In this document: positions 1-7,383 of the stretch, in pieces
Layout of the letters: each line of letters begins with the position of its first letter
Numbering within the stretch: the first letter of the stretch is position 1
Assembly: GCA_902791885.1 (NCBI GenBank)
Contig: CADAXO010000081.1
Location: forward strand, 1-11,849
Source of the DNA: Oscillospiraceae bacterium
GTDB lineage: Bacteria; Bacillota_A; Clostridia; Saccharofermentanales; Saccharofermentanaceae
Length of the DNA stretch: 11,849 bases
Reading direction: 5' to 3'
Notes under the pieces: generated by a model
What the model saw: only the letters and a program-made list of their open reading frames with translations
Database searches by the model: none
What the model was told of the DNA's origin: nothing
Made by a program: the position numbers and the translations under genes

Positions 1-2
1 CG

Positions 3-1058
3 ATAATCGACATGAAAAGGCAGGTTAAGGAAGGCTACGGCGATCTTCTGTCAGGACCGTTAAGAACGGCTATGGCAAGGGCATTCTCGCAGGATCAGCA
101 GGTAATGCTCTTTCTTAACAGAAGAGGTTATTCCAGAACTTTGGTGTGCAGCACATGCGGTGAACCTGTATACTGTCCGTCCTGCTCGGTTGCAATGACG
201 CTTCATAACAATAAGCGCGATGCGGGAAGGCTTCTTATATGTCATTACTGCGGATTCACGATTCCATCGAGTGAAGCTCAATGCCGTGAGTGCGAAGGTA
301 CCAAGTTCAAGCGTGCGGGTATCGGTACCCAGCAGCTTGAAGAGATGCTTAAGGAACTCTATCCCGACCGTAAGGTCTTAAGGATGGATCAGGATACGAC
401 GATGCTTCCCGGGTCTCACGAGAGTATTCTCAATGCGTTCAGGGAACACGAGGCCGATATTCTTGTGGGAACCCAGATGATAGCCAAGGGACATGATTTC
501 CCGAGTGTTACTGTTGTGGGAGTCCTCGGGGCGGATCTTATCGCTATGTCATCTGACTATAAGTCTTCCGAGAGAGGCTTCGAACTTATAACACAGGCTG
601 CAGGAAGAGCGGGAAGAGGCGAAGACAGCGGACGCGTATACCTTCAAAGCTTAAGACCCGATCCCGATAATCCGCTTCTTATGTATGCCGCGAACCAGGA
701 TTATGAGGCTTTCTACGAGTCCGAGATCAATTACAGGGAAGTAATGAAGCTTCCGCCGTTCAAGGCTGTAGGTGAGATCGTACTCTCGCTCCCGGATGAG
801 GATATGCTTGCCCAAAGGACCCGCGATCTCGGCAAGTATCTTAAGGACTTCCTGTCTTATCAGGATAAAGCTCTGGGATTCGAGCTTTACGGACCGGTTC
901 CTGCTCCAATCTACGAGCTTCGCGGAAGATACCGTAATGTCTTTATGTTAAAATCCACTAAGAAATCTTATCTCAATGAGATCTTCAGACAGGTTATGGA
1001 GGACTTTGATCCTTCACTGTATCCGATCTCGTTCGATAACGATGCAGGGGGCAGCTGA
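3..1058 (+). CDS. priA: Primosomal protein N' (PriA helicase), C-terminal part, 5' end outside window
   Basis: The reading frame is open from the first bases of the window, so the gene starts upstream and only about the last 350 residues are seen. PriA is a 3'-5' superfamily 2 DNA helicase that reloads the replisome at stalled forks. Numbering from the ATG at 12, the zinc-binding region has all eight expected cysteines in four CxxC pairs (46/49, 55/58, 77/80, 91/94). It follows the NRRGY motif (36-40). Helicase motifs in the second RecA-like lobe are present: VGTQMIAKGHDFP (152-164) and QAAGRAGRG (195-203). The C-terminal domain has the family's YREVMKLPPF segment (241-250). No lesion is visible. 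It ends one base before the next ATG (TGA-T-ATG), so the two genes are probably co-transcribed and translationally coupled. The ATG at 12 is internal and not the real start. Identification is secure. Confidence 0.96.
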   Translation: MIDMKRQVKEGYGDLLSGPLRTAMARAFSQDQQVMLFLNRRGYSRTLVCSTCGEPVYCPSCSVAMTLHNNKRDAGRLLICHYCGFTIPSSEAQCRECEGTKFKRAGIGTQQLEEMLKELYPDRKVLRMDQDTTMLPGSHESILNAFREHEADILVGTQMIAKGHDFPSVTVVGVLGADLIAMSSDYKSSERGFELITQAAGRAGRGEDSGRVYLQSLRPDPDNPLLMYAANQDYEAFYESEINYREVMKLPPFKAVGEIVLSLPDEDMLAQRTRDLGKYLKDFLSYQDKALGFELYGPVPAPIYELRGRYRNVFMLKSTKKSYLNEIFRQVMEDFDPSLYPISFDNDAGGS

Positions 1059-1059
1059 T

Positions 1060-2166
1060 ATGAATACCATAACGGATTATTTGGTATGGCGCGGAGATCT
1101 TACGCTTTCACAGTCGCCGTTTAATGAAGTCGATGCGGCTGTACTGGCAAGATTCGTTTATGAACCTTTTGAAGGTATAGTCTCAGGTAACTTAAGAGAA
1201 TGGCGTGTCTTCAGCGAGGTCTGTGAGGAGCTTATCAACAATCCTGTTTTTAATGAGGCTGATACCGACCCCAAGCATAATGATAACTTCGTAAGACTTG
1301 TCGGTAAATCCGAGCGCTTTAAGAATATGAAGATCGCGGGCTTCGTAAATGAGGTCAACCTTGATCTTCAGACACAGTTCGCCGCATGTCTTATCGATCT
1401 TGACGGTGAGCAGAATTACTATGTTGCCTTCAGAGGCACGGATAATACTTTGGTCGGTTGGAAAGAGGATCTGAACATGGGATTCGAATTCCCGGTTCCT
1501 GCCCAGGAAATGGCATTAAAGTACTTGGAGCAGGTCCTCACTGCATATAAAGACGGAACATTTACGATCGGTGGCCACTCGAAGGGCGGCAATCTGTCTG
1601 TTTATTCGGCTACTTTCTGTGACGAGAAGTTCAATGCCCCTATAGTCGATATCTATAACTTCGACGGTCCGGGATTTGCCGAGAAGATAATGCAGACGCC
1701 CGAGTTTATGAAGATCGAAGATCATATACATACATTTGTCCCGGAATTCTCCATCGTCGGAATGATACTCGAGCATCTTGAGGATTATACCGTCGTTTTG
1801 TCCGAGCAGTCGGGCATTATGGAGCATGAATTGCTTACATGGGCCGTTGAGGGTCCGAGGTTCATTTACAGGGAGAGGGTAAGCAAGGGAAGCAGGTTCT
1901 TCGACAAGACTTTAAAGAACTGGCTTGAGGGCTTAAGCCACGAGCAGCGCGAGCAGTTCGTTGATGCGGTCTACAGCATAATGATGAGTTCGGATGCGCG
2001 CACTTTGGCACAGCTTTCATCCAATAAGAACAGCTTAGGTCTTATGATCAAGACTTTCAGGAATATGGATTCCGATATAAGAGTCGGTGTATTCAAGACT
2101 GTAAGGATGCTTCTCGACAGCGCAAGCAGCACACTCAAGGCTTCCAAGGAACCTTTAAATGATTAA
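1060..2166 (+). CDS. Mbeg1-like (DUF2974) alpha/beta hydrolase
   Basis: A 368-residue protein of the DUF2974/Mbeg1-like family, lipase-like alpha/beta hydrolases common in Firmicutes with no settled substrate. The nucleophile elbow GGHSKGGN places the probable catalytic serine at residue 174. An AFRGTDNT segment (about 123-130) precedes it. The NFDGPGF motif (about 200-206) and a histidine in the MEHELLTW segment (about 256) follow, as expected for the acid and base of the triad. No signal peptide is visible, so it is probably cytoplasmic. The start at 1060 was chosen because AGGGGG (1046-1051) sits eight bases upstream and the family-like sequence MNTITDYLVWRGDL begins there. An open frame reaches back to 976 inside priA, but those residues look like out-of-frame priA. 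The stop TAA overlaps the stop of the convergent glycosyltransferase gene by four bases. Fold and family are secure; the substrate is unknown. Confidence 0.9.
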   Translation: MNTITDYLVWRGDLTLSQSPFNEVDAAVLARFVYEPFEGIVSGNLREWRVFSEVCEELINNPVFNEADTDPKHNDNFVRLVGKSERFKNMKIAGFVNEVNLDLQTQFAACLIDLDGEQNYYVAFRGTDNTLVGWKEDLNMGFEFPVPAQEMALKYLEQVLTAYKDGTFTIGGHSKGGNLSVYSATFCDEKFNAPIVDIYNFDGPGFAEKIMQTPEFMKIEDHIHTFVPEFSIVGMILEHLEDYTVVLSEQSGIMEHELLTWAVEGPRFIYRERVSKGSRFFDKTLKNWLEGLSHEQREQFVDAVYSIMMSSDARTLAQLSSNKNSLGLMIKTFRNMDSDIRVGVFKTVRMLLDSASSTLKASKEPLND

Positions 2167-2945
2167 TCCTTCTTGTTGATACCGGCTTTACGAAGAAGAA
2201 ACTTGGATCCTTTTACAAGCCAGTTTTGTTTCTCGAGGTAAACATAAGGACAGTCCGTGCGCTTATAGTCCTGCTTATCGAGCCACACATCCAGGATACG
2301 CTCGCTTACGAATCCGAACACACGCGCATCGTAGTCGGTGTAGTTTGATATATCGAGTCTCTTCTCCAGCTCGAAAAGTATATCGAACAGCCACGTAAGA
2401 TACTCATCAAGTATGTCCGACCTCATGACGAACATATTGAAGCGGTGGCCTTTGGTGCTCTTCATGGCTTTATCGAAGCTTTCAAGATACTCCGGATACT
2501 TCTCGCTTATGATGTCTCGTGTAAAGTCCAGATCCTCGTTATGATGTGTATGAACATATTGGTTATACGTTGTCTCAATGAAGTAATCCCTGGGTGTAGG
2601 AAGGACTATGTCGTAATCTTTAAGAAGCTTCTCAAGTTCTGCCTTCTTTATGATACGTTCTTCCTTCGGACCCGTTTTTGACGATGCGAGATATCTTCTG
2701 TAATGCATGAGTCCCATATAGTCTGCGGACATATTCTTCCACATCCAGTAAAGACCCGTAAGCTCACAGTAGTTCTTGTTCTTCAGGCTTATATTATCGC
2801 CGGTATTATCCTTGATAAATCCGAGGTCGAGAGGATTGCCGTTCTCATCGGTCTTACCTTCGGCACCGACATGTACCGGGATGTACATAGGGTCATCAGG
2901 CATCTTATATTTTTTGTGTGTTGCGACAATTATCTTAATATCCAT
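2163..2945 (-). CDS. DUF4422 family glycosyltransferase
   Basis: A 260-residue protein of the DUF4422 family, found in capsule and exopolysaccharide loci and related to glycosyltransferases. Family landmarks are the N-terminal IKIIVATHKKYKMPDD strand-loop (3-18), the IPVHVGAEG segment (22-30), ELTGLYWMWKN (61-71), MHYRRYL (80-86), HRFNMFVM (167-174) and FGFVSERILDVWL (210-222). No membrane segment is evident, so it should act at the cytoplasmic face, adding a sugar to the lipid-linked intermediate. Donor and acceptor cannot be read from sequence. The ATG at 2945 is preferred over an in-frame ATG six codons upstream (2963). It has GGAG seven bases upstream, lies after the stop of the preceding gene (2950), and begins as family members do. 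It is the last gene of the minus-strand operon. Its TAA shares TTAA with the convergent hydrolase gene. Confidence 0.87.
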   Translation of the reverse strand: MDIKIIVATHKKYKMPDDPMYIPVHVGAEGKTDENGNPLDLGFIKDNTGDNISLKNKNYCELTGLYWMWKNMSADYMGLMHYRRYLASSKTGPKEERIIKKAELEKLLKDYDIVLPTPRDYFIETTYNQYVHTHHNEDLDFTRDIISEKYPEYLESFDKAMKSTKGHRFNMFVMRSDILDEYLTWLFDILFELEKRLDISNYTDYDARVFGFVSERILDVWLDKQDYKRTDCPYVYLEKQNWLVKGSKFLLRKAGINKKD

Positions 2946-2949
2946 AAAC

Positions 2950-4785
2950 TTACTCCGCTGCATGAAGCACTATCGTATTCGGCGTTGTATCGTATGTCAA
3001 TACATCATAACCGTTCTCGTTGAACCATACGAGGTGTTCATATGATGTATGTGTGTCGGGATTCTCAAGTCTTAACCAGCCCGGAGCATCGACAAATGCC
3101 GTGTGTGCGCCTATGAGTTCATAGAAATCGTAATCGACATTCTGGCCGTGATGAGCTGCCTGAACATAATCGGCACTTAATTCGTCACCGAACAATGAAC
3201 TAATAAGATCGGCATTGCCCTGTTCAAGGTCACCGAGGAACAACATACTCTCGCCGTTCTCACCTGAAGGACCGAAGACTTCCAGTACCATGGATGCCGC
3301 ATTGGGAAGACTTCCCGTGTAGATGTCATATGATTCATCCGTGAATGTGTTATAGACCTTGAATGTTATTCCGGCAGTTTCATATGTGGAACCTCTTTCC
3401 ACATAGGTAAGATTATCCATGTCTTCAGCAAGTGAATTGAAGTCGTAATACGTCTCGATGCCGTCCCACGAACGCGCGATCTCTGCATAGTAATCTTCAT
3501 CAAGGTCTATGGCGAAGATATTATCAATCGTAAGTCTTTCTCCTGAATCAACGCGGACGCCGTTCTCGTTCGGGATTCCTTCGCCAGTGACATAACGTCT
3601 GTAGATCTCGTTGAAGGCGCCGATGTGATCGGAGTGGGGGTGGGTAAGTATCCATGCATCGACATGATTGCCGTACATCCTGATCCTGTTCATCACATAT
3701 TCAGCCTCATCGGGGTTGCCGCCGTCGATAACGATGAAGTGACCTTTCAGATCGTCGATCGTATAGAACATCGTGGGTCCGCCGTAGTAATCGCGGCCGT
3801 ACTGCGTGATTAAGATGTCTCCGTCAGATAAGGAAGAAGCAGCTTCGCTTGATACGCTGTCTACGAGGTATCCTTCGGGATTGAAGTAGTAATCGTATCC
3901 GTAGATATTGACTACATCGGAAGTGACATAACCGCCTTCGGCAAGCTGCAGCCACCATCCTGTACCGTCATGCCTGAGACTGCTTCCTTCATAAGACGGA
4001 TCTTCGAACATATCATCCGAGACATTGGGATTATAGTAGATGCAGTATCCTTCGGATATATAGATGAGCTCATATCCGTATTTGTTAAGTAACACTTCCG
4101 ATATGGGACGGAAGTCGTTATTGATCACGAAGTTATAGCCGTTAAGTCTTGATGTGAATAAGACATAATCGTAATCGGGTGCGTCGCTTATCATGTTGTT
4201 GTAGACATTCAATACATACGGCTCTGCAGTGTTAATATAACCGTCTGCATTACGTCCGTACATAGGCTCGATGTCGCCGTTGAACTCTCTCATATAGGAG
4301 ATAAATGCCTGGGGAAGAACACACCTCGGGTGATCGTCTATATCGAGCATGATCTGTCCCACGGAAGCCGTTCCTCTCGGAAGCTTGTAGTAATCCCTGT
4401 AGGTGTCGCTCCAAAGTTCCTTGTATATATTCGTGCCGAGGAACATTATGACGGCCATCGCGGCAATGGTGAAGATCAGACGGAATACCTTCTTGTTAAG
4501 ACGGCTTAACGCAACCGCGAAGCCCAGTGTTATGAGAAGGAATGTCGGGACGAGCCAGAACAGACGCCAGAATACGATGCCGCTGAACAGAACCTTGTAG
4601 ATAAGAGGGTTCCATATCACGAGCATAATGATTAGGCTTGCACCTACGATGATCCGGGTTCTTTTCGTGCCTCTTATGGCAGCATAAACCGCAGCAGCCA
4701 AAGCGATAACAAGATAGATCTTGTTTCCGTAGTAGAAGTTAAACATCTCGTAGATTATGGCGGTGATCTCTTTTAGCTGTTCCAT
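2950..4785 (-). CDS. Membrane protein with extracytoplasmic metallo-beta-lactamase (ComEC-like) domain
   Basis: A 611-residue multi-domain protein. Residues about 22-120 hold four or so hydrophobic segments with an NPLIYKVL...RLFWLVP stretch like the last membrane block of large DUF6077-type proteins. A soluble region (about 125-255) contains MYGRN (175-179). Residues about 275-308 resemble a cell-wall/choline-binding repeat (GWW, GGY, YYFNPEGYL). The C-terminal third is a metallo-beta-lactamase fold of the ComEC/Rec2 type: IDGG (353-356), THPHSDHIG (381-389), LGDLE (517-521) and AAHHGQN (544-550), so metal ligands look intact. With four membrane segments, the hydrolase would lie outside the cell if both termini share a side (inference). 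The ATG at 4785 follows the upstream stop by one base (TGA-T-ATG). The frame stays open to 4956, but those residues are unlike membrane sequence. One base fewer in the G run at 4797-4801 would fuse it to the upstream gene. Its role in the polymer pathway is unknown. Confidence 0.82.
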   Translation of the reverse strand: MEQLKEITAIIYEMFNFYYGNKIYLVIALAAAVYAAIRGTKRTRIIVGASLIIMLVIWNPLIYKVLFSGIVFWRLFWLVPTFLLITLGFAVALSRLNKKVFRLIFTIAAMAVIMFLGTNIYKELWSDTYRDYYKLPRGTASVGQIMLDIDDHPRCVLPQAFISYMREFNGDIEPMYGRNADGYINTAEPYVLNVYNNMISDAPDYDYVLFTSRLNGYNFVINNDFRPISEVLLNKYGYELIYISEGYCIYYNPNVSDDMFEDPSYEGSSLRHDGTGWWLQLAEGGYVTSDVVNIYGYDYYFNPEGYLVDSVSSEAASSLSDGDILITQYGRDYYGGPTMFYTIDDLKGHFIVIDGGNPDEAEYVMNRIRMYGNHVDAWILTHPHSDHIGAFNEIYRRYVTGEGIPNENGVRVDSGERLTIDNIFAIDLDEDYYAEIARSWDGIETYYDFNSLAEDMDNLTYVERGSTYETAGITFKVYNTFTDESYDIYTGSLPNAASMVLEVFGPSGENGESMLFLGDLEQGNADLISSLFGDELSADYVQAAHHGQNVDYDFYELIGAHTAFVDAPGWLRLENPDTHTSYEHLVWFNENGYDVLTYDTTPNTIVLHAAE

Positions 4786-4786
4786 A

Positions 4787-5887
4787 TCAGATCCCGCCCC
4801 CAAGATACATCTGTATCGTATAAAGCCTGTCGAGTGCGAACAGTATGAAGTTAGGAGCACAGCATAATGCCGCGAGGAAAAGGAGCTTAAAGCTTCTTCT
4901 GTATGCAGCAGTAACGAAGCCGTAAGCCGTGATAAGCACGGCTCCGAGGATAACACCCATGCTGCTCATGAAGCACATGGCGATGTTGCTTATAAGAAGC
5001 ATTGCGAAAAGCCTGATGTTGAACTTCTCTTTTCCGTGGATATAAAGGAATGACAGTATCACGGCGATGATGCCTATGCCTGCGATGCTTGCCTTGCCCT
5101 GCCATACACGGCTCAGGATGAATCTTTCCGAGCTTTGGAAAGTGTAGTAGCCGTATACGAGTACGACAAGAAGGAAAGCCATGGAAGGGAAGATGACAGA
5201 TATCTCATTTTTATCAAGGACTGCTTCAAGGAGCATGTACATGAGGCACACCAGAATAAGAAGTGCAACGATGGGGTAGACCGTATGAGCGAAGATCGTG
5301 GGATTCTTGCCTATAAGGACTCCGCCCATAGCAAGGAAAGCCGCCCACTGGGATACGAGATCTTTATGGAAATCATGGAAATTAGCAGTAAGGGGAAGAC
5401 CGGTTACGGGATCAGATGCGAGGATCCTGTTGTCTTTAAGGATATCGACGGCTTCAGCTACGAATCTTGAATCATCGGCATCGTAGAAGACCGTGAAATA
5501 CATCTTATAGATTACAAAGCCCAATGCTGCAATGAACAGGAGGATGAAGAACCAGTCGGTAATGTGAATCTTCTTGATCAGATTCAAGTCGGTGGTAAGC
5601 CGCCTCTTCCAAGCATTCTTTTTTAGAATAAGGATAAGTCCTAATACGGACAGAAGAATCGTGATCATGCCGACGATAGCAATATCGGCAGTAAACGGGA
5701 GTTTAAATATAGTTACCGGTATGCTTATGATCTCTGTTATTGCCCATATCGTAAGGTAGCCGATGGGGAAGGCCTTAAATACTGTGATCCTTGTGAATGA
5801 GTTAAGTTTAAGAAGTTTATAGGATACAGCGGTACCTGTAAGTACAGGGATTATGAACAGAAACAGAATAATCCTGAGTAAGACCAT
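4787..5887 (-). CDS. DUF6077-type polytopic membrane protein (possible GT-C-like glycosyltransferase half)
   Basis: A 366-residue protein that is almost wholly hydrophobic, with about nine or ten membrane segments. Two conserved-looking sites stand out. DADDSRFV (136-143) lies just after a membrane segment, as does the acidic pair in the first outer loop of GT-C glycosyltransferases. SRVWQGKAS (259-267) is a hallmark I associate with DUF6077 proteins. This suggests a membrane enzyme using a polyprenyl-linked donor, but that is inference. The ATG at 5887 lies one base after the stop of the upstream gene (TAA-T-ATG), with only a weak upstream ribosome site, pointing to translational coupling. 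The protein stops abruptly after YLGGGI, immediately behind a GGGGG run. The next gene opens with another membrane block, so this may be the first half of a single protein split by a one-base frame difference. Confidence 0.75.
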   Translation of the reverse strand: MVLLRIILFLFIIPVLTGTAVSYKLLKLNSFTRITVFKAFPIGYLTIWAITEIISIPVTIFKLPFTADIAIVGMITILLSVLGLILILKKNAWKRRLTTDLNLIKKIHITDWFFILLFIAALGFVIYKMYFTVFYDADDSRFVAEAVDILKDNRILASDPVTGLPLTANFHDFHKDLVSQWAAFLAMGGVLIGKNPTIFAHTVYPIVALLILVCLMYMLLEAVLDKNEISVIFPSMAFLLVVLVYGYYTFQSSERFILSRVWQGKASIAGIGIIAVILSFLYIHGKEKFNIRLFAMLLISNIAMCFMSSMGVILGAVLITAYGFVTAAYRRSFKLLFLAALCCAPNFILFALDRLYTIQMYLGGGI

Positions 5888-5888
5888 A

Positions 5889-7283
5889 TTACTTCACTAT
5901 CTTCTCGCTGTTCATCATGCCGCCGAATATTGTCTTCAGAATGATAAGAAGGTCTAGACCCATAGTCCAGTTCTCGATATACCAGATATCGTATTTGATC
6001 CTCTCTTCGATGCTCGTATCGCCGCGAAGACCGTTCACCTGGGCCCAGCCCGTGATTCCGGGACGGACCTGCTGTCTTACAAGGTAAAGAGGGATCTCTT
6101 CTTTAAACTTATCGACATAGAAGGGAACCTCGGGTCTCGGGCCTATGATGCTCATATCACCGATAAGGACGTTAAAGAACTGAGGTAATTCATCGAGGCT
6201 GAACTTTCTTATGAAGCTTCCGAACTTGGTCTTACGGTTGTCTTCATCGCGGCTCCAGCCGGTCTGCTCAGAAGAATTCTCGCGCATGGACCTGAACTTA
6301 AGCATAGTAAAGACCTTCTTATCCTTACCGATCCTCTTCTGCTTAAAGAACACAGTGCTTCTTGTCGAGATCTTAACTCCGATAGCTACGATAAGCATAA
6401 TGGGGGAGGTGAGGATAATGAGAATAAGGCTTCCGATGATATCGAGAAGTCTTTTAAGGAATGCGTTAAGTACATTATCGAGAGGGATGGCACGCATGTC
6501 GATCATACGGCTCTCGCCGATGTTATAGATCGTGGGATGAACCGGGATGTAGTCGTTGAAGTAGGGGATGATCGATACTCTGGTGCCTGTCTTGTCACAT
6601 GCTGCGATGATGGTGCTCATGTAATTGACCTCATGCATCTCCAAAGCAATGACAACTTCGTCGATATCACGCTCTGTAAGGATTCTGTCGAGGTCTTCGT
6701 AGGTTCCGAGCCTCTTGCCGAGACCTTCCTTATCAACGCGGCTCGCATATCCGTCGATAGTGAATCCCAAGTGCGGATTCTGGTTGATGCCTTCGATATA
6801 CTGGTAGGCGTGCTTGCCGTCGCCGACGATAAGTACGTGCTTCTGGTTATATCCTTCTTTTCTGAAGTACCTTAATATGAGCCTCAGGATGATACGCTTT
6901 ACGGACAGTAAGACGGTCGTTAATACGAGATAGATACCCATCGCGATACGCGAGAAGTCAACTACTCTGGTCAAGTACAGGAAAGCCATGAGGCCTAAGA
7001 TCGCGAGGGCTCCTACGGAAATGATCCGGATGATCTCGGTATAAAGCCTGTTCCGTCTCGTCAGACTGTAAAGGTGGGCAAATGAGAATACAAGAAGCTC
7101 AATTGCGGTGAAGACAAATGCAGCGGTGAAATATTCCTGGTTCCACGCTATCTGCAATGCCGGCTTGGCACCGTACATTATGTAGAATCTGATAAAGGTT
7201 GCAATCAGGTATGATGCGAACAGGATCATACCGTCAGTAATTACATTTATCCAGTTAAGTATCTTCTGATTCTGGCTTATCAT
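5889..7283 (-). CDS. Undecaprenyl-phosphate sugar-1-phosphate transferase (polyprenyl glycosylphosphotransferase)
   Basis: A 464-residue initiating enzyme of the WbaP/CpsE type. It transfers a sugar-1-phosphate from a UDP-sugar to undecaprenyl phosphate at the inner membrane face. Numbering from the ATG at 7283, several N-terminal membrane segments (about 15-135) are followed by a Rossmann-like CoA-binding-type domain with VLIVGDGKHA (about 150-159). The C-terminal bacterial sugar transferase domain (about 275-464) starts with KRLLDIIGS. It carries FKQKRIG, KFRSM, SLDELPQ with the catalytic Asp-Glu pair (364-365), GPRPE and RPGITGWAQVNG. Length and motifs match intact family members; which sugar is used cannot be read. 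GGAGGT (7297-7302) lies 13 bases before this ATG. An in-frame GTG at 7298 overlaps that site, so it is less likely as start. First gene of the minus-strand operon, probably expressed from the extended -10 at 7312-7320. Confidence 0.93.
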   Translation of the reverse strand: MISQNQKILNWINVITDGMILFASYLIATFIRFYIMYGAKPALQIAWNQEYFTAAFVFTAIELLVFSFAHLYSLTRRNRLYTEIIRIISVGALAILGLMAFLYLTRVVDFSRIAMGIYLVLTTVLLSVKRIILRLILRYFRKEGYNQKHVLIVGDGKHAYQYIEGINQNPHLGFTIDGYASRVDKEGLGKRLGTYEDLDRILTERDIDEVVIALEMHEVNYMSTIIAACDKTGTRVSIIPYFNDYIPVHPTIYNIGESRMIDMRAIPLDNVLNAFLKRLLDIIGSLILIILTSPIMLIVAIGVKISTRSTVFFKQKRIGKDKKVFTMLKFRSMRENSSEQTGWSRDEDNRKTKFGSFIRKFSLDELPQFFNVLIGDMSIIGPRPEVPFYVDKFKEEIPLYLVRQQVRPGITGWAQVNGLRGDTSIEERIKYDIWYIENWTMGLDLLIILKTIFGGMMNSEKIVK

Positions 7284-7307
7284 AGCCTGAACACCCACCT
7301 CCGACAG

Positions 7308-7374
7308 TTGAAGTATAGCATAATCATGTGATATTATCGCTGACGCATTTTAATAATCTATATTTTGAAGTATA
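7308..7374. repeat. 10-bp direct repeat TTGAAGTATA spanning both divergent promoters
   Basis: TTGAAGTATA occurs at 7308-7317 and again at 7365-7374. The first copy covers the -10 of the minus-strand operon and the second overlaps the TATAAT of the plus-strand operon. An 8-bp inverted pair (GATATTAT 7330-7337, ATAATATC 7372-7379) lies in the same 100-bp gap. The arrangement could be an operator for joint control, but AT-rich promoter sequence produces such matches easily. Confidence 0.35.
7312..7320 (-). promoter_or_regulatory. Extended -10 promoter for the minus-strand glycan operon
   Basis: On the minus strand the sequence TGC-TATACT forms an extended -10 element (TATACT at 7317-7312, TGn at 7320-7318). 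Transcription should start near 7305, giving a leader of about 22 bases that holds GGAGGT (7297-7302). No good -35 is seen at 17 bases, which is acceptable for an extended -10 promoter. Prediction from sequence only. Confidence 0.55.
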
Positions 7375-7376
7375 AT
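7371..7376 (+). promoter_or_regulatory. Consensus -10 (TATAAT) of the plus-strand export operon
   Basis: A perfect TATAAT lies seven bases before the ATG at 7384, so the predicted transcription start falls at or next to the A of the start codon. A weak -35-like TTTTAA sits at 7348-7353 with 17-base spacing. No Shine-Dalgarno lies at a normal distance before the ATG, which fits a leaderless message. A later start at 7408 is the alternative. Confidence 0.55.
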
Positions 7377-7383
7377 ATCGAAC

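Noticed and set aside
976..1059. Upstream extension of the hydrolase gene into priA
   Set aside because: A strong ribosome site and family-like N-terminus support ATG 1060. The extra 28 residues are out-of-frame priA sequence.
2169..2200. Possible terminator hairpin (CTTCTT ... AAGAAG) just after the hydrolase stop
   Set aside because: The stem is only six AT-rich pairs with a loop of about 17 bases and no T tract follows. It lies within the coding sequence of the convergent gene.
4786..4956. Upstream extension of the metallo-beta-lactamase gene to an ATG at 4956
   Set aside because: The 57 extra residues are unlike the hydrophobic sequence on either side and overlap the end of the DUF6077-type gene, whose own frame there is membrane-like.
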